Origin: Nocardia sp. MH4
Lineage (GTDB): Bacteria; Actinomycetota; Actinomycetes; Mycobacteriales; Mycobacteriaceae
NCBI RefSeq assembly: GCF_019266065.1
Contig: NZ_LPNR01000112.1
Location: forward strand, 459,578 to 523,577
Direction of reading: 5' to 3'
DNA: 64,000 bases
Position numbers and translations under genes: made by a program. The notes under the pieces are model-generated. The model worked only from the letters and a program-made list of their open reading frames with translations, had not been told where the DNA came from and did no database searches. This document shows, piece after piece, positions 34,124 to 42,377 of this stretch. Numbering within the stretch: position 1 is the stretch's first letter; every line of letters starts with the position of its first letter.

Positions 34124-34990
34124 TCACCCGGTGAAGGTCACGGGAGACTGGAATCCCCACAGCAGGATCGTGGCGACCATGTCGAGGGCGATGATCGCCA
34201 CCAGGCTGGCGCGGATCGCCCGACCCGAGCCGATGCCGACCCCCTCCGGGCCGCCGGTGGCGAAATAGCCCTGGTAGCAGTGGATCAGGACGACAGCCAT
34301 CGCGAACACCATCACCTTCACGGTCGCGGCGACGACGTCCCAGCCCACCACGAATTGGTCGAAGTAGTGGTCGTAGGTCCCCGAGGGGGTGCCGTGGATC
34401 GTGGTGACGATCAGCGCGCAGGAGGCGTAGCTCAGGATCAGCGCGACCACGAACGCCGGTGCCACGGCAATGATCCCGGCGATCACCCGGGTGGTCACGA
34501 CGAAGGGCACCGACCGGATACCGAGCGATTCGAGCGCGTCGATCTCCTCGGAGATGCGCATGGACCCGATCTCGGCGGTCATCCGGCACCCGGCCTGGGC
34601 CGCGAAGCCGATCCCGGCCGCGATGGGCGCGAGTTCGCGGGTCACGCCGAAGGCCGAGATCAGGCCGCTGAGCTGACCCAGCGACAGCAGATTCAGCGCG
34701 CTGAAGGCCTCGATGCCGATGGAGGCGCCCATGGCCGCACCGAGCAGCAGCATCAGCGGCACCACCCCGCCACCGATGATCACCGAGCCGCGGCCCCAGG
34801 TCATGTCGGTCACCGTCGCCACCGTCTGGCGGCGGTAACGCAGCAGGGTGTAGGGCACCGAAGACACGACCTGCCAAACGAATCCGAGGACGAACCCGAG
34901 CGAGTCGATCGGGGCGAGCGGGTGCACGCGGGCACGCCGCAGCCGCCCCACCCAGCGCAGCCCGACGGGATAGTACGAAGCCGCCGTCAT
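34124..34990 (-). CDS. yrbEB: YrbE/MlaE permease B of the mce operon
   Basis: A 288-aa MlaE-type permease. The conserved cytoplasmic block is FGVTRELAPIAAGIGFAAQA followed by GCRMTAEIGSMRISEEIDAL. Several transmembrane helices follow, including FVVTTRVIAGIIAVAPAFVV. It overlaps yrbEA by 1 nt. It forms the inner-membrane half of the Mce ABC importer together with YrbEA. The ATPase (MceG) is encoded elsewhere, as usual. Confidence 0.92.
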   Translation of the reverse strand: MTAASYYPVGLRWVGRLRRARVHPLAPIDSLGFVLGFVWQVVSSVPYTLLRYRRQTVATVTDMTWGRGSVIIGGGVVPLMLLLGAAMGASIGIEAFSALNLLSLGQLSGLISAFGVTRELAPIAAGIGFAAQAGCRMTAEIGSMRISEEIDALESLGIRSVPFVVTTRVIAGIIAVAPAFVVALILSYASCALIVTTIHGTPSGTYDHYFDQFVVGWDVVAATVKVMVFAMAVVLIHCYQGYFATGGPEGVGIGSGRAIRASLVAIIALDMVATILLWGFQSPVTFTG

Positions 34991-35889
34991 CACGCCATCC
35001 TGACCGGGAAGAACAGCGTGACCACCTGGGTGATCACGGTGTTCAGGACGACAACCGCCGCGATCGACATCACCACCGCCGCATTGACCCCGTCGGCCAC
35101 ACCCCGCGGCCCGCCGGTAGCCTCCAGCCCGCGCTGGCAGGCGATGACCACGACCAGGAATCCGAAGAGCAGCGCCTTGACCAACGAGACCCACAGGTCG
35201 ATCGGCGTCGTGAAGGCGCCGAACGACGACCAGTAGCTGCCCGGTGTCACGTTCAGCGCCGACACCGCGACCACGAATCCGGACGCGACGCCGACGACGA
35301 TGATCAGGATGTTGAGCAGCGGCGCCACCAGCATCATCGCCGCGATCCGCGGGACGACCAGGCGTCGCACCGGGTCGACGCCCATGACCCGCAGCGCGTC
35401 GACCTCCTCGCGGATGGTCCGCGCGCCCAGGTCGGCGGCGATCGCGGCCGCCCCCGCTCCGCCCAGCAACATCGCGGTGGCCATCGGCGCGCCCTGTTTG
35501 ATGACACCGAGCCCGCCCGCCGCGCCGATCATCGAATCGGCGCCGAGTTCGGACACGATATTGCCGACTTGCGCGGAAACGATGACGCCGAACGGAATGG
35601 CCATCAAAATACTCGGCACCGCGGTGACCCGGATGAGAAACCACGCCTGGGCGAGTGTTTCGTGAATCTGGAATCGCCATCGAACCGCGTCCACGATGCC
35701 GAGCGACACGGCACTCGCGCCGATGCGCAGGGCCCGGCCGAGGGTGGCCACGCTGGATAGGACGGTGACCGAGAAATTCCGGCGCAGGATCTGTGCGGCA
35801 CCGGCCTGTTTCGGCTCCGGCAATTCCAGGCCACCGACCCCCACCGCACCGCCGCCGGCCGGTGCGACTTCGCCGTCTACGCGTGCCAT
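34990..35889 (-). CDS. yrbEA: YrbE/MlaE permease A of the mce operon
   Basis: A 299-aa MlaE-type permease that opens the nine-gene mce operon. A poorly conserved N terminus (about 75 residues) precedes the permease core FGVIVSAQVGNIVSELGADS, AAIAADLGARTIREEVDALR and VMGVDPVRRLVVPRIAAMML. The start is the ATG at 35889. It is divergent from cyp123 across 311 bp that hold the cyp123 promoter element and a direct repeat close to this gene. Confidence 0.92.
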   Translation of the reverse strand: MARVDGEVAPAGGGAVGVGGLELPEPKQAGAAQILRRNFSVTVLSSVATLGRALRIGASAVSLGIVDAVRWRFQIHETLAQAWFLIRVTAVPSILMAIPFGVIVSAQVGNIVSELGADSMIGAAGGLGVIKQGAPMATAMLLGGAGAAAIAADLGARTIREEVDALRVMGVDPVRRLVVPRIAAMMLVAPLLNILIIVVGVASGFVVAVSALNVTPGSYWSSFGAFTTPIDLWVSLVKALLFGFLVVVIACQRGLEATGGPRGVADGVNAAVVMSIAAVVVLNTVITQVVTLFFPVRMA

Positions 35890-35921
35890 GCGGGTGACCG
35901 TACCATATGATCTAGACCACA

Positions 35922-35940
35922 TTCCAGACACTGTTCCAGA
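35922..35940 (-). promoter_or_regulatory. Direct repeat upstream of the mce operon
   Basis: TTCCAGA occurs at 35922-35928 and 35934-35940, 12 bp apart. The first copy continues as TTCCAGACA, matching 8 of 10 positions of the TetR core TGTCCAGACA. It lies 33 bp before the yrbEA start, so the mce operon may weakly belong to the same regulon. The rest of 35890-36106 shows no gene. Confidence 0.35.
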
Positions 35941-36106
35941 TTCCTGACCAGCTCCCCGCCGAGCCTTCCCAGACCCGGATCGGGCCCGACCATGCGGTCC
36001 GAAAATGTTGATTACCAGCATCTTTGAGGCGAATCTCGCCAAGCGGGCCGGGCACGTCGTCGTCGCGATCGTCCGCGAAAGCGTTGTGCCCGGTGCGCGT
36101 CGGTGA

Positions 36107-36126
36107 TACCGTCCAGACACATGTCC
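36107..36126 (+). promoter_or_regulatory. cyp123 promoter/operator element
   Basis: TACCGT (-10-like) is followed by CCAGACAC, ATG and TCC. It has the same bases and spacing as the elements at cyp51 and the two tetR genes, although it lies about 15 kb from cyp51. The ATG at 36121 opens a coupled leader ORF. Confidence 0.62.
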
Positions 36127-36204
36127 AGCTACCTGTCTCCTTCGGGTCTCGACCGACCCGACGCTGTCGGAGACATCCGATCGGAACCGGGGTGTTCGCG
36201 ATGA
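36121..36204 (+). CDS. Leader ORF (27 aa) coupled to cyp123
   Basis: It begins with the ATG at the predicted transcription start (MSSYLSPSGLDRPDAVGDIR in its first 20 residues) and ends at TGA 36202-36204, overlapping the cyp123 ATG as ATGA. There is no separate strong ribosome binding site before cyp123, so P450 translation may depend on ribosomes finishing this leader. No homology was recognised. The coding claim rests on the leaderless start and the exact stop/start overlap. Confidence 0.45.
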   Translation: MSSYLSPSGLDRPDAVGDIRSEPGCSR

Positions 36205-37406
36205 CCAGCGCCGCTGTGGAGCCCGTGTATTTCGATCCGTACGACTATCGATTCCACGAGGATCCGTATCCCACGTATCACCGGCTGCGCACCGAGGCGC
36301 CGCTTTATCACAACCCGGATCTCGATTTCTGGGCGCTGTCGCGGCATTCCGATGTCCTCGCGGCATTTCGCGACAACAATCGGCTCTCCAGCGCCAACGG
36401 AGTTTCGCTCGACCCGGCGGCGTGGGGACCACACGCGCATCGGGTGATGTCGTTTCTGGCGATGGACGATCCCCGGCACATGCGTATGCGCAGGCTGGTC
36501 TACAAGGGATTCACCCCGAAGCGGGTCGCCGAGATGGAAGACCGGATCCGCCAGATCACCCTCGAGCACCTCGAACCCGCCCTCGCGCGGGGGCGCTTCG
36601 ACTGGATCGACGACGTCGCGGGCAAGCTGCCGATGGACGTCATCTCCGAACTCATGGGGGTGCCGGAGCCGGACCGCGCCGAGATCCGGCGGCTGGCCGA
36701 TCTGGTGGTGCACCGCGAGGAAGGTGTTCTCGATGTGCCCGCCGACGCGATCGACGCATCGATCCGGCTGTTCGGGTACTACGCCGACATGGTCGCCCAG
36801 CGCCGGGCCGACCCCCGCGACGACCTCACCTCGGCATTGCTCGACGCCGAGATCGACGACGACACCCTCACCGACGACGAGATCATCGGGTTCATGTTCC
36901 TGATGGTGGTCGCCGGAAACGAGACCACCACCAAGCTTCTCGGCAACGCCCTCTACTGGGCGGGGGTCGATCCCGTGGAGTACGCCAAGGTCGCCGCCGA
37001 TCCCGACCTGGTCGCGGACTGGGTCGAGGAGACGCTGCGCTACGACACCTCGAGTCAGCTCGTCGCCCGTACCGCGGCGGTCGACCTCGACTACCACGGC
37101 GGCACCATCCCGGCCGGGGCGAAGGTGCTGTTGCTGATCGGCGCGGCCAATCGGGATCCGGCGGCGTTCGACGACGGCGACACCTACCGGATCGACCGCA
37201 GCGGCGGCGGCACCCTCGCGAGTTTCGGTGCGGGCGTGCACTTCTGCCTCGGCGCGCATCTGGCCCGGCTCGAGGCGAGCGTCGTGCTCGGCGAGTTCGT
37301 GCGGCGGGTGGCGGCCTACCGGATCGACCCGCGGGGCATCGAACGCGTGCATTCGACCAATGTCCGTGGCTTCGCCAAACTTCCCATCACAGTAGAGGTC
37401 CGCTAG
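36201..37406 (+). CDS. cyp123: Cytochrome P450 CYP123 family
   Basis: A 401-aa P450 that by eye follows M. tuberculosis CYP123 end to end: FDPYDYRFHEDPYPTYHRLR, FLAMDDPRHMRMRRLVYKGF, the I-helix MVVAGNETTTKLLGNALYWA, EETLRYDTSSQ (ExxR), heme loop FGAGVHFCLGAHLAR, and the end HSTNVRGFAKLPI. The physiological substrate of CYP123 is not known. The stop overlaps the SDR start (TAGTG). The operon goes on through SDR, ferredoxin and two further proteins. Confidence 0.92.
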   Translation: MTSAAVEPVYFDPYDYRFHEDPYPTYHRLRTEAPLYHNPDLDFWALSRHSDVLAAFRDNNRLSSANGVSLDPAAWGPHAHRVMSFLAMDDPRHMRMRRLVYKGFTPKRVAEMEDRIRQITLEHLEPALARGRFDWIDDVAGKLPMDVISELMGVPEPDRAEIRRLADLVVHREEGVLDVPADAIDASIRLFGYYADMVAQRRADPRDDLTSALLDAEIDDDTLTDDEIIGFMFLMVVAGNETTTKLLGNALYWAGVDPVEYAKVAADPDLVADWVEETLRYDTSSQLVARTAAVDLDYHGGTIPAGAKVLLLIGAANRDPAAFDDGDTYRIDRSGGGTLASFGAGVHFCLGAHLARLEASVVLGEFVRRVAAYRIDPRGIERVHSTNVRGFAKLPITVEVR

Positions 37407-38206
37407 TGCCCCGATTCGAACCCAACCCCGAACGCAGGCCGGCCCTGGTCGCGGGCGCGTCGTCCGGCATCGGTGCCGCGACGGCCGTTGCCCTGGCCGC
37501 TCTCGGCCACCCGGTCGCCCTCGGCGCGCGCCGCGTGCAGCGGTGTGAGGACCTCGCCGCCAAGATCCGCGCCGACGGTGGCGAGGCCTTCGCCCATCAC
37601 CTCGACGTCACCGATCGCGCGTCCGTGGACGCGTTCGTCACCGCCGCCGAGGACGCCCTCGGACCGACCGAAATCCTCGTCTCCGGCGCGGGCGACATCG
37701 AATTCGCGCTCGTCGGCGAGATGGACCCGGAACGGTTCCTGCGGCAGGTGCAGGTGCACCTGGTCGGCGCGCATCGCCTGATCCACCGGGTGCTCCCCGG
37801 GATGACGACCCGGCGCCGCGGCGATCTCGTGGTGATCAGCTCCGATTGCGCGGACAACCCCCGGCCACGCAGCGGCGCCTACAGCGCCGCCAAGAACGGG
37901 CTCGAGGCGATGGTCGAGCAGCTGCGCATGGAGCTGGAGGGCAGCGGGATCCGGGCGTCACTGGTACGCCCCGGCCCGACACTGACCGGCATGGGCATGG
38001 ATTCGACGCCGGAGGTCGTCGGCCCGCTGCTGCAGGACTGGAAGGACTGGGGCTTCGCCCGGCATCCGTACATGCTGCGGCCCGAACATCTGGCCGACGC
38101 CGTCGCCACGGTGATCTCGGTGCCACGCGGCGCCCACATGGTGCTGGTCGAGGTGCAACCGGAAGCGCCGTTGCGGCCGCTGCCCGAGGGCGGGAGCGCG
38201 TCATGA
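37406..38206 (+). CDS. Short-chain dehydrogenase in the CYP123 operon
   Basis: A 266-aa SDR with a GTG start that overlaps the P450 stop. VAGASSGIGAATAVALAALG is the cofactor loop, ISSDCADNPRPRSGAYSAAK gives the catalytic Ser and Y-x-x-x-K, and the C terminus is longer than in FabG types. It corresponds by order to Rv0765c between cyp123 and the ferredoxin in M. tuberculosis, as I recall that map. It probably oxidises or reduces the P450 product. Confidence 0.9.
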   Translation: MPRFEPNPERRPALVAGASSGIGAATAVALAALGHPVALGARRVQRCEDLAAKIRADGGEAFAHHLDVTDRASVDAFVTAAEDALGPTEILVSGAGDIEFALVGEMDPERFLRQVQVHLVGAHRLIHRVLPGMTTRRRGDLVVISSDCADNPRPRSGAYSAAKNGLEAMVEQLRMELEGSGIRASLVRPGPTLTGMGMDSTPEVVGPLLQDWKDWGFARHPYMLRPEHLADAVATVISVPRGAHMVLVEVQPEAPLRPLPEGGSAS

Positions 38207-38424
38207 GGATCGTGGTCGACGCGGACCTGTGCCAAGGGCACGGCGTGTGCCAGGACGAGGCGCCCACGATCTTCACCGTGCCCAAGCACGGCACGGTCCA
38301 GATCACCGATCCCACGCCCGCCCCGTCGGAACACGGTGCCGTCCAGGCCGCGATCCGCTGGTGTCCCACCCGAGCATTGTCGATCGCCGACGATGCCGAC
38401 TCCCCACCGAAAGGCACGGACTGA
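38203..38424 (+). CDS. 3Fe-4S ferredoxin
   Basis: A 73-aa ferredoxin. DADLCQGHGVCQDEAPTIF supplies C-x2-H-x2-C, where His replaces the second Cys, as in P450-partner 3Fe-4S ferredoxins. The remaining Cys is in WCPTRALS. It overlaps the SDR stop (ATGA). In M. tuberculosis the equivalent ferredoxin sits beside cyp51. Here it is in the cyp123 operon, but it shares the predicted operator with cyp51 and is the only ferredoxin in the window, so it probably serves both P450s. Confidence 0.92.
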   Translation: MRIVVDADLCQGHGVCQDEAPTIFTVPKHGTVQITDPTPAPSEHGAVQAAIRWCPTRALSIADDADSPPKGTD

Positions 38425-38975
38425 TGGCAGGTTTCGAGCGCGCCGAACTCGACGAGATGGTGCGGCGCTGGGTCGTGGAGAACCAGCGGTGCGAGGAGAA
38501 GGGCGATTGGAAGCCCCTCGCCGAGATGTACACCATCGACGCGACCTACGGCTGGAACTACGGCCCCACACAGGAATTCATGGCGGTAGGGCGCGCGGAG
38601 ATCCGCGAACTGGCTCTCGGCCAGGAGATGGCGGGGCTCGAGGGCTGGACCTATCCGTACCAGGAGTTCGTCGTCGACGATCGCAGCGGCACCGTCATCG
38701 GATTCTGGAAGCAGATCAACGAGGGCACGCGCGCCGACGGCCGCCACTACTCCCCCGAAGGAATCGGCGGCAGCTGGTTCCGCTACGGCGGCGACTTCCA
38801 GTGGTCGTGGCAGCGCGACTTCTTCGACTTCGGCAATGTCTCGGCGATGTTCCTCGACATGATCACCGATCGGGCGCTCTCACCCGGGATGCAGAAGCGG
38901 ATCGAGCGCTCGGTGTCGAAGGAGCCGCTGCCGGGCTGGTACCGCATCGGCGAATCGCCCGCCTCCCTGTGGTGA
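38424..38975 (+). CDS. Conserved protein of the CYP51/CYP123 locus, NTF2-like
   Basis: A 183-aa protein. The N-terminal helix (VVENQRCEEKGDWKPLAEMY) and T-I-D-A-T-Y-G-W-N strand resemble a SnoaL/NTF2-like fold, and the aromatic-rich middle contains GSWFRYGGDFQWSWQRDFFD. By position it matches Rv0762c after the ferredoxin in M. tuberculosis, also uncharacterised. Start and stop overlap its neighbours. A role in handling the P450 product is inferred from the operon only. Confidence 0.78.
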   Translation: MAGFERAELDEMVRRWVVENQRCEEKGDWKPLAEMYTIDATYGWNYGPTQEFMAVGRAEIRELALGQEMAGLEGWTYPYQEFVVDDRSGTVIGFWKQINEGTRADGRHYSPEGIGGSWFRYGGDFQWSWQRDFFDFGNVSAMFLDMITDRALSPGMQKRIERSVSKEPLPGWYRIGESPASLW

Positions 38976-40219
38976 CGCCGGTGAGCGGATACGACGCACT
39001 GTCCAGGGACCAGCTGGCGGTGCTGGTTCCCGAACTGCTGCTGAGCGGTCATCTCATCGACCGATCCGGCATGGCGCACACGATCGCCGCCTTCGGGCGC
39101 GCCGGGATGACCGAGGTCGCGATCGAGGAGTGGCAGTTGGCCAGTCCCGTCTACACCCGGCGCATCCGGCGCGCGCTCGGCATCACCGGCGACGGCGTCG
39201 AGACGATCTTCAAGGGCCTGCAACTCGACATCGGCGCACCGCCCCAGTTCATGGACTTCCGCTTCCGGGTCGACGACCACGATCACGGGGAGTTCTGGCT
39301 CGACCACTGCGGGGCGCTGGCCGATGTCGAACCGATGGGCGAGGAATTCGTGGTCGCGATGTGCCACGACATCGAGGACCCCACCTTCGACGCGACGGCG
39401 CTGGCCACCAACCCGCACGCCCAGGTGCGGCCCGTGCACCGACCACCCCGTGTGCCCGCCGACCGCACCCCGGTGTGCGCGTGGACCGTCGTCATCGATG
39501 GGTCCCATGTTCCGCCCGCCGCCCCACGCAACGCCGCCCTCGTGGCGAACTCCGAGGCGGCGGGGCTCGTGCTGGCCCCGATCGACCCGGGCGAGGAGGG
39601 CATGGGCGACTACGCCGGACCACTGCTGAGTGATCTGCGCTTCGGCGACTTCTCCCGGTCGGCCCTGCGCCGGCTGGCCGACGAGATCAGCCTGCAGCAC
39701 CATCTGCTCACGCTCGGCTTCCTGGTCGCCCTCCGGGAACGCGCCGAGCCGGCGGTCGCGGCCGACATCGCGCGCAAACAGTTCGCCGGGATCGCCGGAC
39801 TCACCTCGGAGCGCCTCCGCCGCTGCCTGTCACTCGGTGACGACGCCGACGCACTCGCCCTGGTGCTCCGGATCCATCCCGCGCTGAATCCGCTGAGCTA
39901 CACCGGAATCGACAGCACGGTCACGAGCTCCGGTGTGCGCGTGCGCTTTCCGGCGGTGAGCCCGGCGACCAACGACGGCGCGTGGCCCGCCCTGCTGATC
40001 CCGGCGGACTTGCGCCCGCTCGATGCGCTGGTCCGTGGCGTGAACCCCCGGTTCGCCGCGCGAGTCGGCGCGATCGACGAACACGGCTGGACCGCCGAGA
40101 TCACGTTGGCCGAACAGCCGTTCCGGGAAGCCTCGGAGGTGGCCGTGACCCGCTTCAGCACCGGCGCGAGCTTCGCCTTCACCGACCGCGGGAAACCCCT
40201 GCCGCTCACCGTCGTGTGA
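38972..40219 (+). CDS. Uncharacterised conserved protein (415 aa) in the CYP123 operon
   Basis: No family recognised. The GTG at 38972 overlaps the preceding stop (GTGA), so it is coupled to the operon; a second GTG lies at 38981. The N-terminal third is helical, with LLLSGHLIDRSGMAHTIAAF, and is followed by a mixed region rich in Asp/His (DDHDHGEFWLDHCGALADVE) that might bind metal. A second half contains ADEISLQHHLLTLGFLVALR. It is not a P450, SDR or ferredoxin. It may be a new enzyme or a regulatory partner of this pathway. Confidence 0.7.
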   Translation: MTPVSGYDALSRDQLAVLVPELLLSGHLIDRSGMAHTIAAFGRAGMTEVAIEEWQLASPVYTRRIRRALGITGDGVETIFKGLQLDIGAPPQFMDFRFRVDDHDHGEFWLDHCGALADVEPMGEEFVVAMCHDIEDPTFDATALATNPHAQVRPVHRPPRVPADRTPVCAWTVVIDGSHVPPAAPRNAALVANSEAAGLVLAPIDPGEEGMGDYAGPLLSDLRFGDFSRSALRRLADEISLQHHLLTLGFLVALRERAEPAVAADIARKQFAGIAGLTSERLRRCLSLGDDADALALVLRIHPALNPLSYTGIDSTVTSSGVRVRFPAVSPATNDGAWPALLIPADLRPLDALVRGVNPRFAARVGAIDEHGWTAEITLAEQPFREASEVAVTRFSTGASFAFTDRGKPLPLTVV

Positions 40220-40244
40220 GCGGACCGCACAGAGATGGACTGAG

Positions 40245-41855
40245 ATGGCCAACAACTTCGCCGACCTGTTCGAGCACTCCGCCGACGCCATGCCCGATCG
40301 GGTCGCGCTGATCCAGGGCGATCGCTCGCTGACCTACCGCGAGCTCGACATCCGGGCCAACCGCTTGGCCGACCAGCTGACCAGCACGGGGGTGCGCCGC
40401 GGCACGCACGTCGGGTTCCAGATGCACAACAGCATCGAGACCATGGAGACGTTGATCGCCTGCTTCAAACTGGGCGCCGTCCCGATCAACATCAACTACC
40501 GGTACGGGCCTGCCGAGCTGGCCTACGTCTACGGCAACGCCGACCTCGACGTGCTGGTGTATCACGCGAGCTACGGCGAGGCCGTGGGCGCGGCGCTGTC
40601 TCGCACACCGTCGGTGCGGCAGTCGATCTGTGTCGACGACGACCGGGTGTCCGGCGCTGCCGGCTCCGGCGTCCTCGCGTACGAGACGCTGGTCGAGACC
40701 GGAAAACCGTTCCGTCCCACCGTCCATCGCACCGGCGACGACCTGTTCATGATGTACACCGGCGGCACGACCGGCCTGCCCAAGGGCGTCATGTGGCGGC
40801 AGGAGGACATGTGGCGGGTGCTGGGCGGAGGCGTGGACTTCTACACCGGCGAGCCGGTGCGCGACGAGTACCAGCAGTCCGCGACCGGCGCGCAAGGGGT
40901 GCCCGCCATCTGGTTCGTCCTTCCCCCGCTGATCCACGCCGCGGCGATGATGCCGACCTTCACCGCCCTGTGGTCGGGCAACGCGGTGCTGTTCGAGCCG
41001 CGTTTCGACCCGGACGCGGTGTGGCGGGCCGTCGGCACCCACCACCCGCACGTCATGGTGATCACCGGCGACGCCATGGCACGTCCGCTCATCGACGCCT
41101 TCGACACCGCCCCGGTGGACGCGTCCTCGCTGCTGGTCATCGCCTCCGGCGCGGCGCTGCTGTCGCAGCCGGTGAAGAACGCGCTGCTGGAGAAATTCCC
41201 CTCGACGATGGTCTCGGACTCGATCGGATCCTCCGAAACCGGTTTCGGCGGTATCGGTTTCGCGCAGAAGGACGACAACCCCGCCCGCGGTCCCCGGGTC
41301 CAGACCGGTCGCGGCGCGGTGGTGGTCGACGCGGACGGGCGACCGGTCGCGCCGGGTGAGGAGGGCTGGCTGGCCAAGACCGGCGCGGTGCCGCTCGGCT
41401 ACTACAAGGACCCCGAACGCACCGCGCGGCTGTTCAAGACGGTCGACGGCGCACGCGTCGTGGTCACCGACGACCGGGCCCGCGCCGAGACGGACGGCTC
41501 GATCACCCTGATCGGGCGCGGCAACATGGTGATCAACACCGGCGGCGAGAAGGTGTTCCCGGAGGAGGTCGAGGCCGTCGTGAAAGCTCACGACGCGGTC
41601 TACGACGCGGTCATCGTCGGGGTCCCGCACGAACGGTGGGGCCAGCAGGTCGCCGCCGTGATCGCCACCGGCCCCGACGCGACCGTGGATTTCGACGCAC
41701 TGCGCGCCCACATCCGCACCCACCTCGCGGGATACAAGGTGCCCAAACGGATCTGGGTGGTCGACACCATCTCCCGCTCCCCCAGCGGCAAACCCGACTA
41801 CCGCTGGGCCACCGAGTACGTCGCCGGGCGCGCGGCCGATCACGCGGCCGACTGA
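40245..41855 (+). CDS. Acyl-CoA synthetase, FadD19-like (steroid acid-CoA ligase type)
   Basis: A 536-aa ANL-superfamily ligase. The P-loop-like A3 motif MYTGGTTGLPKGVMWRQED, the acceptor motif DSIGSSETGFGG, GRGNMVINTGGEKVFPEEVE, and the C-terminal A10 Lys region SPSGKPDYRW are all intact. The MWRQED form of A3 is typical of FadD19-like steroid side-chain CoA ligases in mycobacteria. It probably activates a sterol- or terpenoid-derived acid. It follows the 415-aa protein by 25 bp. Confidence 0.9.
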   Translation: MANNFADLFEHSADAMPDRVALIQGDRSLTYRELDIRANRLADQLTSTGVRRGTHVGFQMHNSIETMETLIACFKLGAVPININYRYGPAELAYVYGNADLDVLVYHASYGEAVGAALSRTPSVRQSICVDDDRVSGAAGSGVLAYETLVETGKPFRPTVHRTGDDLFMMYTGGTTGLPKGVMWRQEDMWRVLGGGVDFYTGEPVRDEYQQSATGAQGVPAIWFVLPPLIHAAAMMPTFTALWSGNAVLFEPRFDPDAVWRAVGTHHPHVMVITGDAMARPLIDAFDTAPVDASSLLVIASGAALLSQPVKNALLEKFPSTMVSDSIGSSETGFGGIGFAQKDDNPARGPRVQTGRGAVVVDADGRPVAPGEEGWLAKTGAVPLGYYKDPERTARLFKTVDGARVVVTDDRARAETDGSITLIGRGNMVINTGGEKVFPEEVEAVVKAHDAVYDAVIVGVPHERWGQQVAAVIATGPDATVDFDALRAHIRTHLAGYKVPKRIWVVDTISRSPSGKPDYRWATEYVAGRAADHAAD

Positions 41856-41858
41856 GCC

Positions 41859-42182
41859 CTAGTTGGGTGCGTCGGCCACCTCGATGTCGAACTTCGTGTT
41901 GTCGCCCTCCACCGAGGTGACCGTGACCTTCACGTCGTAGCTGGCGCCCTGTTCGGTGAGGGTGCACGTCATCGTGGCACCCTGCTCCGCCTTCAGATCC
42001 TCAGGACAGGTGACCTCGTCCGGCGTCTCCCCCACCTGGGCCTGGAGTTGGGCGCTGATCTGCTCGGCCACTGCCTCCTTGTCGACGGTGGCGGTGCCGA
42101 CCGAGACCGAACATCCGGCCGACACCGCTGCCACCGACAGCAAGGCCGCGAGGACGGCGGGAATAGTGCGGATTGTCCTCAT
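41859..42182 (-). CDS. DUF4333 lipoprotein
   Basis: A 107-aa lipoprotein from the ATG at 42182, preceded by GTGAGG. Signal peptide TIPAVLAALLSVAAVSAGC has a lipobox Cys. The domain has the DUF4333 pattern: KEAVAEQISAQLQAQVGETP, CPEDLKAEQGATMTCTLTEQ, and DVKVTVTSVEG at the end. The two Cys are expected to form a disulfide. Common in actinobacteria; role unknown. It is convergent with the FadD gene, 3 bp apart. Confidence 0.88.
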   Translation of the reverse strand: MRTIRTIPAVLAALLSVAAVSAGCSVSVGTATVDKEAVAEQISAQLQAQVGETPDEVTCPEDLKAEQGATMTCTLTEQGASYDVKVTVTSVEGDNTKFDIEVADAPN

Positions 42183-42377
42183 GTCGAACCTCACTGTTGC
42201 CGAGGGAAGAAAGGTTAGCTGTAAAGTTACTCCCGGATTTCCCGTCCGGGCGGAAATCCGGGGCCGCCGTTGTCGAATCGTGCGCTGCGCGGGCGTCGAA
42301 AGATCACTCCGCAGTCCTATTCGATGTCATACCGCAGGATTACGAAGGGCGAGATTTCCGCCGATAGCTTCGGAATC

